This document shows, in pieces, positions 44,094 through 55,640 of a stretch of DNA of 62,869 nucleotides; positions within the stretch are counted from its first letter, which is position 1; each line of letters starts with the position of its first letter. The position numbers and the translations under genes were made by a program. The DNA lies in NCBI GenBank assembly GCA_024196135.1, contig JAMQCK010000110.1:1-62869 (forward strand), given 5' to 3'. A model generated the notes under the pieces. That model worked only from the letters and a program-made list of their open reading frames with translations. It made no database searches and was not told where the DNA came from. Origin of the DNA: Pleurotus ostreatus/Saccharomyces cerevisiae fusant. Its lineage: Eukaryota > Opisthokonta.

Positions 44094-46193
44094 TCACCTC
44101 CCCACAAAATACCACGCCCAAATCCACTCCTCCTCGGGCGCAAAGATCGTCATCTCTGACGGTGTCCTGCGATGCCAATGTCTATTCGAATCGCACGAGG
44201 CGCGTTTGTTCGCGTCGCACGAGGCGCGTTTGTTCGCGTCGCCCGAGGCGCGCTCGTCTATCGCGACAGCGGGCACACCGCTCCGAGCAGAGACGTCAGG
44301 CTTCGAATGCGCTACAGAGCCGCTCGGTGGCGCACCAGATTCGTAGGCGGAGGGCCCGGTCGCGGTGCAGGTAGCTGGCTGCGCGGACAGCCCGCTGGCG
44401 TACGGCATGGAGACCCGGTGTTGCGGCGGGGCGTAGCTAGTCTGGGCGGCAGTGCATTTCGGGCGAGGGGGAGAGGGTCTGTCTGCGCCGGGTGCAGATG
44501 CGGACTGACGACCAGTGGGCTGCGGCGGTGAGGGTGGCCGGTCCTTGGGGCCTACGAAGAGCGAGCGCACCCAGCGGCGCGCCTCGCGGATGCCGCCAAA
44601 GGACGACGAAGAGGATGAGAGGGAGGACGTGGATGAAGAGGCGGGGGAGGTGGGGTCTGTGATGGGAGTCGTCGAAATAGACGAGGAGCGTGGGGATGTG
44701 GACGAGGAGGATGTCGGTGTATTGCCGCTCTTCGCCGCAATTCCTGATTTTGTGTGTTTAGCTTGCGGACTCCGCGTACTAGTAGGGATAGCTTTCGACT
44801 CACCCTGCGCTTCACCGCCATCCCCATTTCCCTTGTTGATATTGACCTTCCTCCCCTCTAGCTTCCGCATCGTCTCTTCCAGAATGCTCTCCCTGTCCTT
44901 CTCATCGCCTTCCTCATCGTCAACGTCCTCCACCTTCTGGCTATTTCCTTCCACGTCCAGCACCTTACCACAGTCTACGGCCTCGACCTCCTTTTCCGCA
45001 ACCGCCGCCCTATCCCCCCACCTCTCCGCCCTCCGATCCTCCCACCGCTGCTTCAGCCCCGCCAACCGCGCCTCGCGCACCGCGAGTTGTCCCCTGAGCT
45101 CCGCGCAGCGCGCTTCCTCCTGTGCAATAGAGTACAGAAGTTCGGCGTGCTGTTTGTGGAGGGGGAGGGTGGCCGAGTCCGCGGATGGATCACGAGGGGG
45201 AGCGTCGAATGTCCCCAAGACCGGCGCGCTAGCGGGAGCCTCTGACGACCACCAGGGGCGCGAGTCCGTCGCATACTGCGCGTCTGCGCCGCTGCTCGTA
45301 GTTTGATCATGCTCGCCGCCACCTCGATATTGCGCGTTGGCCACGAGACTACTCGCAGGCGGTTCGGAACCGTGTATAAGCAGCGAGCGACGGCGGGCAT
45401 GTTTGGTGGGCGGCTCGAACCCCGACGACTGAGCCGACAAGCCCCAGGATGTCTGCGACGGCGAAACCGGCCTGTATACCACCGAAGAACGGCGGCGCGT
45501 GTGATGCGAGGGCGAATCTGGCGGGAGGTACGAGATGCTGGGCTTCCGGCGGCCGACCGGAGTGGGCGTGGAAGGGGGTGTGATGAGGGCGGTTGCGGCG
45601 GGGTGGGGTAGGGTGGATGGTCCTGGGTCGTGTATAGTGGTGGATGTAGAGTGGGAGGTAGTGATTGGTTGATCAATAGATAACGAAGACGCCGTATTGG
45701 ATATTGAGGACGATGCTTGCTGATTAAATAGGGAAGATGATGTTGCAGGATGGGAATGAGAGGATGGTTGTTCGTGTTGAAGGTCCGAGAGATAATAATT
45801 ATGGGGCGGAGGCATTTCGATGGGCGACGGTATGGTGGGCAGGTGCCGTAGGTCTGCCAGCGCTCGCAGTCGGTGCGGCTGATACTCCATCGACCGACGT
45901 GGCTGCAGTCCATCCGTAACGGTTGATCGACGCGCTGGTGGGCCATCCGTCGAGCGGCGTGCCGAACCATCCACTGATCGACGCGTCTGATCGCCCGACG
46001 CGAAGTCGAGTGAGCGCCGAGACGTCACTGGCGGGCCGTCAACGAGCTTCAACGCGCGAGGAAGGGATTGTCTCCTGTAATGCAGGACGCTGGAGCTGGC
46101 GGAAGGCAGAGGCGATGAAGATCTAGAAGAAGCCGACGCGCTCGAAGACGTCGAATCCGAAGACAAAGTCGAGCCAGAATGTACAGTCGACAT
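44094..46193 (-). CDS. Ser-rich hypothetical protein with coiled coil and 8-residue tandem repeat
   Basis: The frame is open for 699 residues. A probable 60-nt intron (44744-44803, GTGAGT donor, CTAAAC branch, CAG acceptor) has length 3n without a stop. If removed, the product is 679 residues. The N-terminus is almost pure Ser/Thr/Asp, then Arg-Ser-rich (RRSTDGPPARRST; RRRSSVVYRPVSP). A coiled coil (HAELLYSIAQEEARCAELRG ... LAGLKQRW) leads to an acidic stretch (VEDVDDEEGDEKDRE). Near the C-terminus the unit RASCDANK is repeated in tandem (24-nt repeat in DNA). The last residues, RRTPSEMTIFAPEEEWIWAW, look conserved. No family is recognised. Its layout is that of a phosphorylated scaffold. Confidence 0.65.
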   Translation of the reverse strand: MSTVHSGSTLSSDSTSSSASASSRSSSPLPSASSSVLHYRRQSLPRALKLVDGPPVTSRRSLDFASGDQTRRSVDGSARRSTDGPPARRSTVTDGLQPRRSMEYQPHRLRALADLRHLPTIPSPIEMPPPHNYYLSDLQHEQPSSHSHPATSSSLFNQQASSSISNTASSLSIDQPITTSHSTSTTIHDPGPSTLPHPAATALITPPSTPTPVGRRKPSISYLPPDSPSHHTRRRSSVVYRPVSPSQTSWGLSAQSSGFEPPTKHARRRSLLIHGSEPPASSLVANAQYRGGGEHDQTTSSGADAQYATDSRPWWSSEAPASAPVLGTFDAPPRDPSADSATLPLHKQHAELLYSIAQEEARCAELRGQLAVREARLAGLKQRWEDRRAERWGDRAAVAEKEVEAVDCGKVLDVEGNSQKVEDVDDEEGDEKDRESILEETMRKLEGRKVNINKGNGDGGEAQGESKAIPTSTRSPQAKHTKSGIAAKSGNTPTSSSSTSPRSSSISTTPITDPTSPASSSTSSLSSSSSSFGGIREARRWVRSLFVGPKDRPPSPPQPTGRQSASAPGADRPSPPRPKCTAAQTSYAPPQHRVSMPYASGLSAQPATCTATGPSAYESGAPPSGSVAHSKPDVSARSGVPAVAIDERASGDANKRASCDANKRASCDSNRHWHRRTPSEMTIFAPEEEWIWAWYFVGR
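44191..44262 (-). repeat. 24-nt tandem repeat, about three copies, coding
   Basis: The unit is TCGCACGAGGCGCGTTTGTT plus CGCG. It encodes (K)RASCDAN on the minus strand. Copies begin at about 44191, 44215 and 44239, with the last diverged. The 24-nt length keeps the frame, so copy number can vary without breaking the protein. Confidence 0.75.
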
Positions 46194-47256
46194 GGCGGGC
46201 GGCCAGACGCGAAGGACGAAGGACGGTTCAGGTGGCTATGGACATGGAGGCGTGAAGCAAGGCGGAAAGAGGCGTCAAGACAAGCAGCGAGAGGCGAAAA
46301 AGTTAACCTCGGGTAGCTTGCGATGATGCAAAGCGCTTACCTCCGTGCTGGGCAGCCTGGTGTATTGTTTGCCGTGGACGGAGCAGATGGGCGGGAGTGT
46401 CGCAGTGCAGTGAGGCGAGTGGGTTGCTTGTTGCAGGTGGACCGAGAAGATGAGCGCGATGGTGCGCAAGACTGGAGAGCGCGTATATCCGCAGTGAGTT
46501 TATGTAGCGCGCGGGTCCGAACATGGGCTACTTCCGTCACCTGAGCATAGCCACTCGCAGAGATAACTGTGTTGATACTAGACGCATTATTGAAGGTATC
46601 TCAAAAGGCGAAGAGCAAGGGATTAGCTTCATGCCGTATATCTCGAGCTGTAGACGCCGTCACGTCGGGGAAGTTGTACTTGCGCAGGCTAGCCTGTGAT
46701 GCGAGTGTCCTGCGCTATCAGATACATATCGTTTGGTTGAGGAATCCCATCTTGAGAGTCCTCAACGCCAGGGAAGGTAATGTCACGCGGCATTGAGTAA
46801 ATCCAAGGTTCCTCTGTTCGATGATGATGGTCAAAAGCAAGGACGTCCGGCATCTGCCGTTCACTTCCCCACGGTTCAACTTCTCTCCCCCGCTCTGGAT
46901 ATTGACTATATATATGTGAAAGCTTCTGAGAGACGGATATTTGAGATCAACAAGAGTCTCCTCCTATGGACACAGGGAGACCATAAACGGAACAATGTCA
47001 TCCAACGCAGGTCCGACGGGTTTGAATGGCCGAGTCGATCGGTACCTCACACTTTTACCGAGCATCTTGGCGTACACGAGAATGTCCAGTCAATATATAC
47101 AATTCACCCTCACTCTCTATGTACTAGCTACACTCATTGTTGACCGCGAATTGCTCGACAGCCTCCTTCGAACTTCCTTGACCAGCAACCGGAGATCACC
47201 CCACGTGGCGACTGCATAATGACATGCAGCGTTGATTGACTTTACCCCTTCCCGCC
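46194..47256. other. divergent intergenic region, about 1.06 kb
   Basis: The Ser-rich gene (-) and the RhoGAP gene (+) are transcribed outward from here, so both promoters lie inside. I see no gene. Confidence 0.45.
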
Positions 47257-50067
47257 ATGCCGCCCGCGCTCTCCCTCAAGCAGCGGCTCGCGGCGCTGTC
47301 GCTGGCACCCTCAGCGCCGTCGTCGCCGTCCCCCTACTACCCCTCAGCCGATTCGCCGACGCCGACGTCGCCGCGTCGTAAATCCATGTTCCATCCCCCA
47401 TGGATGCGGCGCAACGAGGACGGGCCCGTGCAGGCGCCGCAGTCGCAACACGAGAAGGTGCAGGAGGTCATGAACAGGATGATATTCCAGGCGGGGGTTG
47501 ACTATGAGTGCGTATGCTGTTAGTGTGGTATGAAACGCGCGGCTAACGATCATTGCCAGGACGCGGCCGATGTATGTGCATTGGAAGGAGACGTGCACGC
47601 CCTGCTGACCTACGCACAGGGTCGTGATGTGCGCGTCCGCGCTGCCTGACCCGAAGGAGGTCAACTACGACGTCCTCTTGACGTGCGCCACCCATTCACC
47701 TCGTGCTCCTATCCTAATTCCCCGAGCAGGAGGATACTCGCATATCTGAACCTTTACGGTGCGTGCCCTCCAATCCTCATCTCACTAATTGCTTATGGCC
47801 CTTGCAGTCGAGTCGGACTATACTGTCGTCTTCTTTGCCGCGGGCGGCAGGCATACGCCCGGCTGGAACTGGGTATGGAAGGCGTACCGCAGTCTCAGTC
47901 GCAAGTACCGCAAGAATCTGAAGCGCTTGGTGCGATCCCCCTCCTTCCCCAACATCTACACTCTTCTAACGTTACCCTAGTACATCGTACACTCGACGTT
48001 CTTCTCCAAGAGTGAGCCCATATCCTCTTCATCCGAGAGTTACATCTGACAAGACGCAGTGCTCTTCTCGCTCGCGGGTGCCATCATCAGGTGAGAAAAC
48101 GCGTACATCTTTGTGCTCGTAGTCTGACGACTCATTCTTGCAGCGCCAAGTTCTTCCGCAAGATAGAGTACATCAGTACCCTGTCCGAACTCGCATATCA
48201 CGTCCCCTTGACCCAGATTGACATACCGCCCGCGGTGTATCAGTACGTGCAGCTTTCCCGCGACACTTCTTGCTCTGAACAAGTTGTAGGGAGAACGCTC
48301 AGTACGAGCGCGAGATCGTTCTCCCAATGCCCGTCCGCTCGAGTGTGTTTGGTGTGCCGCTTGAGGAGCTCATGGGATATGATGGCGAGAAGGGCGGCAT
48401 CCCGAGGGTTGTGAAGGACTGCATTCAATTCCTGAGAGAGACAGGTATGTAACTTCACCCAGCTTCCGTCTTCGTAGACTCACCTTCATCGCAGGCTTGC
48501 ACGACGAGGGTCTTTTCAGACGTTCGCCACAGACGACGTTGCTACGCGCAGCGCAAGCAGCTTACGACAGAGGTTCGCCATTTCACAAGGTCCATTCGAT
48601 CCTAGCCTGACCATCACTACCTCAGGCCAAACCGTCTCCCTCGAGACCTTCGGTGATCCCCACCTTGCAGCGGTACTTCTCAAGAAGTACTTCCGCGACC
48701 TCCCCGAACCCATCTTTCCCGATACCACCTACCCTATCATCCGCAAGTGCCCCGTGCCAACGAGCGATCCGGCCGACATGTCTGCAGTACTGTATATCAG
48801 GGAAACCATCCTGCCTGAGCTGATGCCGTGCGCATATATTTTGCTGTCGCATGTTCTTCGTGAGTATCCCCACTTCCGGCGTAAGGAGACGGGTGTTTAC
48901 GAATGCTTTCCAGACCTCATGCACGAGGTATCCCTCATGTCGGCCTCCAACCGCATGGACGCGCACAACCTCGCCATCGTCCTCTGCCCCAACCTGGTGT
49001 CCTCGAAGGCTCCCATGCGCGATGTGATGATGTGCTCGATACCTAACGGCCCCTCGCCCTTCGACACGCCGTCGAGCTCGTCACCTAACCCGAACTCCCC
49101 CTCGACTCCCTCTGAAGGCCGCGCGACCCTCGGCATGGTCATCAAGCTGTGCATCCAGCGCTACTACGAGATCTTCGACGAGGTGCGCGACCGGAGCGAG
49201 GCGATCGCGCCCACGACGGACTCGGCCGTGGTTTCCTCGTCTGCATCTACGGCGTCGGGCGCAAGCCAGGGGTGGAATCAGGGCTCAAGGTGGCATCAGA
49301 GTGGACAGCTGTATACTCAGAGCCCAGGATGGAGTCAGACCCCGAGCCCCAACTGGGCGCCGCCCTCCAGCCAGTCATGGAACCCTCCCTCGGGCCAATC
49401 ATATGCTCAGTCCCCCGGTCAACAGCAAGCTTGGGATAGATCACCGTCTCAACCGTGGATGCGCCCGCTAGCAAGTCCCGCGAGCGGCACCTTCCGCATC
49501 ACGGACGAGGACGAGGAGGACAGCATCGACGATATCGCGGTGGACGGCGGCCTACCCTCTCATGGGCGCAAGCACTCCGTGCAGCGCCCTATGAACGGCC
49601 ACGGCCCGCCCAGCGCCTTCCGCCCGCGCCACCGCACCACGCAGTCTGGCATGTCCTCGCAGTCGGGGCGCTCAGGCCTTTCACAGTCTGGCTCTGGCGC
49701 GTCCCTCCGCTCCGCGCCCGCCCCAGGCGGCCGCTCGCCACAGCACGGCGACTTCGGCACCGTTGGGCGCGCGCGGTCGACAATCAGCATCGACCACGGC
49801 GGGTTCGGGACGATAGGCGCGGGCGGAAAGAAGGGATCGATCTCGGTCGGGCGGGGGACGACGAGGAAGGCGGCGGGCGCAGGGGTGGAGGCGATTGGGA
49901 TCACCGCTGCGGGTTTCTTCACGCCTCCGAGTGAGGCGGGGCTGCCTTCGGCAGAGGCGGGGGCGTCTGTCGGAGCTGCAGGGCCGTCGGTGGTGACGGA
50001 GGAGTCGTCGGTGCCATCTTCGTCGACACCGAGGGCTTCGTCTGAAGGTGAACCGTCTGGGCCGTAG
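47257..50067 (+). CDS. RhoGAP protein with N-terminal CRAL-TRIO/BCH-like domain
   Basis: Twelve exons: 47257..47507, 47560..47571, 47620..47682, 47730..47758, 47808..47929, 47981..48011, 48060..48090, 48144..48242, 48290..48444, 48495..48572, 48626..48859 and 48914..50067, giving 752 residues. The second exon is only 12 nt. After a Ser/Pro-rich start, a Sec14-type region reads RPMVVMCASALPDP, ILAYLNLYVESDYTVVFFAA, GWNWVWKAYRSLSRKYRKNL and YIVHSTFFSK. The RhoGAP domain begins FGVPLEEL and has GLHDEGLFRRS with the arginine finger near 273, then LLKKYFRDLPEPIFP and NRMDAHNLAIVLCPNL. The last ~280 residues are disordered, Ser/Gln/Trp-rich. It would stimulate GTP hydrolysis on Rho or Cdc42, as BCH-RhoGAPs and yeast Ecm25 do, affecting polarity and wall growth. 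Intron 11 (48860-48913) is 54 nt, 3n and stop-free. Confidence 0.9.
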
Positions 50068-50231
50068 TTCTTATGATCTATTTTGTATCGACTTCTCTTG
50101 CCTGATTCTATGCGACGCTATGATACCCCATACTTTGCGGTGGCAGATACCATATCTGCAAGAGAGACAGACAAGGTGGACAAATAAGGCGCAAGGAAAG
50201 TGGGGTGAAAAGCAGACCGGTGCAAAACAAT
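50068..50231. other. short gap between RhoGAP and tRNA-Val
   Basis: It includes a TTTT run (minus strand, just past the tRNA 3' end) that fits a Pol III terminator. Confidence 0.5.
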
Positions 50232-50304
50232 GAGTCGGCCCAGGTTCGAACTGAGGACCTTCTGTGTGTTAGACAGATGCGATAACCAACTACGCCACCG
50301 ACCC
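50232..50304 (-). tRNA. tRNA-Val (AAC)
   Basis: 73 nt on the minus strand with all four arms. Acceptor GGGTCGG pairs with CCGACTC (one G-T). The D arm is GCG/CGC around the AGTTGGTTA-type loop. The anticodon stem TCTGT/ACAGA encloses CTAACAC with anticodon AAC. The T arm is CTCAG/CTGGG around TTCGAAC. No intron is present. A TTTT Pol III stop lies a few bases downstream. It sits about 215 bp from the edge of duplicated block B. Confidence 0.95.
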
Positions 50305-50520
50305 GTTGAAGACAAGGCTTCTATTTCTAGGTGGATCTTTTTGAGAATAAAGGATCCACGACAGTACTTCAAGTTGTCGCCGGAAATCAGTTCGACCTTT
50401 GCAACCTGCCACCATCGCTTATCGCCTCATCCCAACTTTCACTGGCAACTGCTCATGTAATGACCCTGATCGGCATCCTTGTGGTGGTCTTGCAATGACA
50501 GTCTTTTCGCCTCCATACAA
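50305..50520. other. spacer between tRNA-Val and block B
   Basis: Unique sequence of about 215 bp. I see nothing recognisable. Confidence 0.4.
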
Positions 50521-50687
50521 TTTTGTATATATACTGATGGATCTACAGGTTGTGCCCAGGTAAGCGCGGCACGCCGTCTAGGTTAGGTTTAGGATAAATA
50601 TGACACGTAATGGAGGAAATGTGATCGCCCATAATCATTCGTAGCCTTTCGCCATTCATTCGACCCCCGTCAGGAAACATGTCCCCG

Positions 50688-53281
50688 CTAGTCTTCCTTG
50701 AATCTCGCCCGTGACGGCGATGGTAACGCCTCAGCAAGTACACTGTCTCCGTGTATGACTACGTCAGGACGAGGCGCAGCCACTTCGCCTGCCCTCCCGC
50801 CGGCTGACGCTGGCGAACTCGACGAGCTATGGTCATCGCCACGTATACCACGGCCACGTGCGGGTGACGGTCTACGAGGTTCGGCAGTGTAGGCGACGTC
50901 TTCCGAGGAGCGCGTCTTCATGACCTCTTCGACGCTCTTCTCATCCTCCGACTCAAGAGGTTGCGTATCCCAATGCACGGCGCGCGTCTCCGAGTCGGAG
51001 CTCTGCAAGTCAAGGTGAGCACGTACTGACCGCAATAATCGGAGGTGGGCTAACCGAGGGTGGAGACGCCGACCGGGCTCTTAGGGCATGCTGTGTGTTC
51101 AGTGGTTCGTCAGACAAGCGAATATTGCCACAATCTAGGGCAGTCGAGTCGGAGCTCTGGACAATCGTGCGTCAGCTTCGCTGTCTCCCATTGAATAGCC
51201 CAAGTTACTTGCCTGCGTGTTGGTGGCACTTGAATCTGTCCGTTGCGAAGTTCTCCGCTTCCCGCTTGTCTTCCGCTTGCGGCGTCCACCAGCGTCCCTC
51301 CCCGCCTCCAGGCGCGCCTGCAACGCCGCCTTGATCAACGTCAACTCGTCCACACTGAACCTGCCCAGCCTCCATGCGGGTGCGACATCTCGCGGCATCG
51401 AGAACGTCTTCGCGTGGATGCGCTGGATGATTTCGTGGATTTCGGGGAACCGGGGATGCCACGCCGCGACGCTGTCTAAAGGCCCCAATTTGAGGAAACG
51501 GCGTGCGAGCAAAACACTCATTTGTGCCGCCCAAAGCACGCGAGCGGTCAACTCGCCCGCGTCGTTGCATTGCGCAGAGTCGAGCCACTCGATGATCTCG
51601 CTGCCGATGTCAAGACTATACAACCTGTCAGGTATGTCGTCTCCAGTCGCAGCGTCTCGAGTATCGTTCAAGCTGAGGTAGCTGATGATTTCGTACGCGA
51701 GGTCCAGCCATCGAAAAGAATCAGTGTCCCCGATGTCACACATGTGAAGAAGATCAAGGGTGACGTAGAACAACTGGGAGCTCAGGTCTGGACAGGGCGT
51801 GAGCCAACATCAGAAGGAACCAAAAACACACCCAACGCACCGGTGCTGATCGTTGTGTCAGTCAGGTCACGCAGCGTATCCCGCATTAGAAAATCGATAC
51901 GCCGAGGAATTTGATCTTTTCCTCGCATCTCAAAGGTATTGAAGATGCGAATGACATGCTCGAGGCGTGTCTCAACCCTGGGCACGCCCCGGTCTGCGTC
52001 TAGGAGAGCGTGCATCATCGCTTCGGACGTCGCGCGCGAGTTCCCGACCGGATCCAGGTGAATCTTGACATCGTCAATCAGCCTGTCGTCGGGCGAGGTT
52101 AGGTCCAGCTGCTCAGTCAAGCCGCCTCGAAAGCACTGCAGAACATATTCTGCATTTTCGGCCTTGTGTCGAATTTGCCATAGACAATTCCAGATCCAAT
52201 CCCGCAGAGATGGGTGTTCAAAGGTGAGCTCGATGAAGCCCAAACAACGTGCCAGAGATATAGGCGCATTGTCCCAGCCAGCGGTGAAATCACGTCGGCT
52301 AGTCCAATCAAGGTCATACAGCGTCCATGTGGGAAAGACCTCGTAGGGTGCCACGTGCTCGTGCCCATTCTCCTCCTTCCGACAGAGCGAGAGGATATAC
52401 GCATACATCCAGGCAAAGAAGTTGAGAACGGACAACGAGCTGCGCATGAACAACCAGGCCTGCGGCGATTTGAACGGCACCTGGTAGATTGTGTGTAGGC
52501 GAAGGCCGCGATGGTGGCGAATATATTGAGCACCCGGAAGAATTGTGGTGATAAGGAAGAAGAGCATGGTGGAAGAGCAAAGGATGCTGATGAGGATTGC
52601 TACGCCCTTCTGAAGATGCCAGAGCAAATCGATGACGCCAGCAAGGAACAGGAAAAGCGCGGTTTGAAGTAGTAGAGGAATGGTCGCTATTACAGCGCCG
52701 ACGTACCAGTGCGTCAGGCCATCGTACTTCACTTGTCTGACAGCAAGATTCGTCTGGTGGGAGTGGCCAGTATCACGCAGAAACTCCCGCAACCATTGCT
52801 TGGAAACAATGCCGACCAGAGCAGACGTCAAGCTGAGGGTGAGACTGCTGAACCAGAAGCCGTTGATACGGGTCATCACGTCGGACGGGAGGGGCGAGGC
52901 TCTGCTGACCGTCCTGACCGCGGTCACGTCGACATGAGAAAGAACGGCGAGTATCTGACGGAGATAGTCCGCCGAGATGTCGTCCGGCTCGACCATCAGC
53001 CACTTGTAGGATTCCATAATGAACGCAGTGAGTACCGCAGAAAAGAGACCGGCCTGCACACGGTGTCGGCGTCGCAGGAAGACAAGATTGCGAGATTGAA
53101 CTCACAAACACCATGAATGATTCAATCTCGTCCCGCCAGGACTGACACAAAGAATTATCGTGTTTGTAGACAAGCGTGGCACAGCTTGGAAGGGCAGCAT
53201 CGGCGCCAGGAGGTTTATGAGTGAATTCTTCGCTATCTGTATGCCGTTTGACGCTGTGTTCAGGCTGCCGAAAGTCATCAG
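50688..53281 (-). CDS. DUF6535 membrane protein, copy B (5' end unresolved)
   Basis: Exons (minus) from about 53281..53106, then 53053..51841, 51787..51213, 51156..51055 and 51002..50688. The core exon is 1213 nt and the last two are 102 and 315 nt, exactly as in copy A. The intron after exon 51213 uses a GC donor (CAG|GCAAGT) where copy A has GAG|GTGAGT. The acceptor and downstream frame are conserved, so this is a GC-AG intron. Membrane segments match copy A with few changes (AGLFSAVLTAFIMES; WYVGAVIATIPLLLQTALFL). The tail again ends SPSRARFKED. A frame from 53384 (MLIFPPR) is open, but the equivalent start is not shared with copy A. Function unknown. The patatin-like gene lies upstream on the same strand. 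Confidence 0.83.
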
Positions 53282-53953
53282 CTGGATGGATCTCAGTACA
53301 CCGAAAGAAGACGCACCTCAGAGTCCTCTCCGCGCCTTTCAGACCTGCTATAGCCTTGCGGATTCGTGGCGGGAATATAAGCATCCTGAATCTAGTGATG
53401 AGATCGATAGACGGCTACCTAGCAGTGATGCTCACCTGTACTCCTCCCTGCGCGGACGCCATGCGCCTCTTATGCGGCTAGAAAGGAATGAGATGAATTG
53501 GGCCGGTTACACTCGAAGGAAAACCCACTGGCATCCCAACCGATGCAGCGCCGCCTGTCCGACCCTGCCAAGAGGGTTAGCGCCAGCATATATGGCGTCG
53601 ATGGGATATGCTTAGACTCACCATGGTTGCATCGCTCTGTTGCCGATGGTATGTAGGTAGAATGGGAATTGAGCTTGACTCTTTCCGAGGCATAGCAGCG
53701 CGCTATCGACGAGATACGTGAATATGGCGGTGGAAGGAGGGAGAGCAGGACGTAAGCGCGCGTGGAACACATGTTCTCCTGTTCTGATTTGTCATGCTTC
53801 TCTCGAGGCGCAGGAGTGTACACACGCTCCATATCGCCCTATGGAGGCAAAAAAAGTCATATCCCCCGGCTTGAAGTCCGAACAGCTTGGCGACATAAAA
53901 GCACGAAGTACCGGTACAATGATTACACTGATTACACAGATGAAAGCAGACGA
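53282..53953. other. intergenic between patatin and DUF6535, copy B
   Basis: It corresponds to 22218-23086 in block A but is shorter and poorly matching. I see no gene. It may contain the DUF6535 first exon(s). Confidence 0.45.
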
Positions 53954-55282
53954 CTACCAAGGTCGTCGACTATCAGGAAACTCGGCTCGTCGTGCTGCCA
54001 TTATCTTTCCTTCCAACTCCAGGGCTTGCTTGTCCACTGACACTGAGTAGGGCTTCAAGAATTCTTTGAGCACCGCCACCTGCTCCCACTGCGCCATTTT
54101 ACCATCGACACACCCCTGATCATGAGTGAAGCGATAGTACACTGGACTTAACCCGGCATTCTCCTGTACAAACGCCTCCGTTATGGCGTCGCACCGAACG
54201 GCGAGATTGTGCATGGCAGCTATACATGTCGATGGGAGCCTAGGTTGGTGCATGATTCCGCGCGGAGGCGAGGTATCGATGGTGTTCGCGCGACCAGCGC
54301 CCAGGCTGACGAAGTAGGCAACATCGCGAGAAGGGAAAAGAGCCCGAGCCTCGTCGAGGAGTTCGAAGACAGGATTGCTGCGGCTATCGCCGGCATTCAG
54401 GAAAGTCGAGAATGTGCCGTCACCGCGGGATAGTGTTGGAGGATCGAAGAAGACAGGGTTACCCATGGTCGCCCGCACAGCCTCGACGATAGTATATCGA
54501 GACGATGGCTCGGAAGGATGGGAGTACGTGCGTAGCCTTCTCGGAAGGAGAGATCCGGATGGGTCCTGCTCTCGGACACAAACAAATCTATTGATCAATT
54601 TTAGTAGAGCTGAACGTGCAGAAAAAGCGTCTTTCACTCACGTCTTACTGCGCGGTCCGCGCTCTACGAGCAATCTAGTGTCTGGCCCTTCCCCGAAGCG
54701 ATTGCATATTTCCTTGAGGACTTCTTCGAGCGCAGCATCCCTGAATTTACCCGCCTTCGTTCGCATAAAAACTCGTTCGACGACGCGAGTATAGCACTCA
54801 ATGGCGTCGTCCATGTTGAGACGCAGTCGGCCCAAGAGTAAAGCTATCAGCCTATCCATTCGTCAGCGACAGACATTACGGACATGACGCGCGCGTACCC
54901 GCCGGTACCACTTCCAGCAATGAGATCAAAATACTCGCATGGGAGGCCTGGCTGTTGCACCAGATGGTCGACTTCGCGCAGCATGTTCCGAAGTAGGAGA
55001 AGCATCGATAGGCCTCTGGCCCCGCCATCATCTACACGCGAAATGTCAGCCAATTGGCGGAGAGTTCAGCTCGTGGCACCGACCGAACGCGAGCAACCTG
55101 AGACCCGGTGGTTTTGGTGGATCATCGGGGTCACCGGCTGCTAGTACCGGCGAGTGATTATTTCGTTCGCTGTATGTCCTGTTCGTAAAGGAGGAGCTCG
55201 GGCCCAAAGCGCGTTGCGCAAACGTCTACCTCGTCAGTACGCGAAACACGCGGGGGAATCATGCCACGCTTACTGTAGCCAT
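53954..55282 (-). CDS. patatin-like protein, copy B (nucleophile Ser and dyad Asp both replaced)
   Basis: Exons (minus) 55282..55274, 55225..55084, 55031..54899, 54851..54642 and 54587..53954 give 375 residues. Four of the five exon lengths (9, 133, 210 and 634 nt) equal those of copy A, and the second is 6 nt longer. The anion-hole segment DDGGARGLS is kept and the elbow reads FDLIAGSGTGG, again with Gly at the nucleophile position. The segment that holds the dyad aspartate is FLNAGD here versus FLDAGD in copy A, so both catalytic residues are lost. In the last exon about 64 of 210 residues differ from copy A (my count by eye), with no frame damage. Loss of catalysis without loss of the frame points to a retained non-enzymatic role. 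Confidence 0.88.
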
Positions 55283-55560
55283 TCACGTACTAGCCTATAC
55301 GTCAGACCAAGGCATATATGGGTATCCAGACTATCCCGCGCCTAGGAGTGCAATGGCCGGGAGTCGTACGTGGATTCGAGTGGTGGTTGAGGACAAGATG
55401 TTGGAATCGGAGGCATTGATCGATTCGATGACAGTATGCTCCCGCCCTGCTTCCGTTCGGTCCGATCTCCCCGGGAGCTTTGTATCCCAGATGGGGATAT
55501 GCCTCGAAGGTTGTTTTCGAGGTTGGCGGAGAAGGGAAATACGGTACGAGCGATGCTTCT
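55283..55560 (-). promoter_or_regulatory. strongly conserved upstream block of patatin copy B
   Basis: Counterpart of 20640-20891, at about 95% similarity by eye. The antisense frame MAGSRTW... is shared by both copies but stops differently. Confidence 0.6.
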
Positions 55561-55640
55561 AACGCACCGCCGACATAGAAGAGACTGGCGTGAAAGCATG
55601 AGATAATCCTCAAGTAGACTAGGGTATCTGACCGTATGTA

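Larger units (their letters stand above)
50521..55640 (-). repeat. inverted segmental duplication, block B
   Basis: This is the mirror copy of 20525-25819. In minus orientation it runs conserved upstream block, patatin-like gene, DUF6535 gene and shared 3' landmark. The 3' landmark ends at 50521 and the 5' landmark near 55615-55640. The spacer between the two genes is the most diverged part. Confidence 0.9.
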
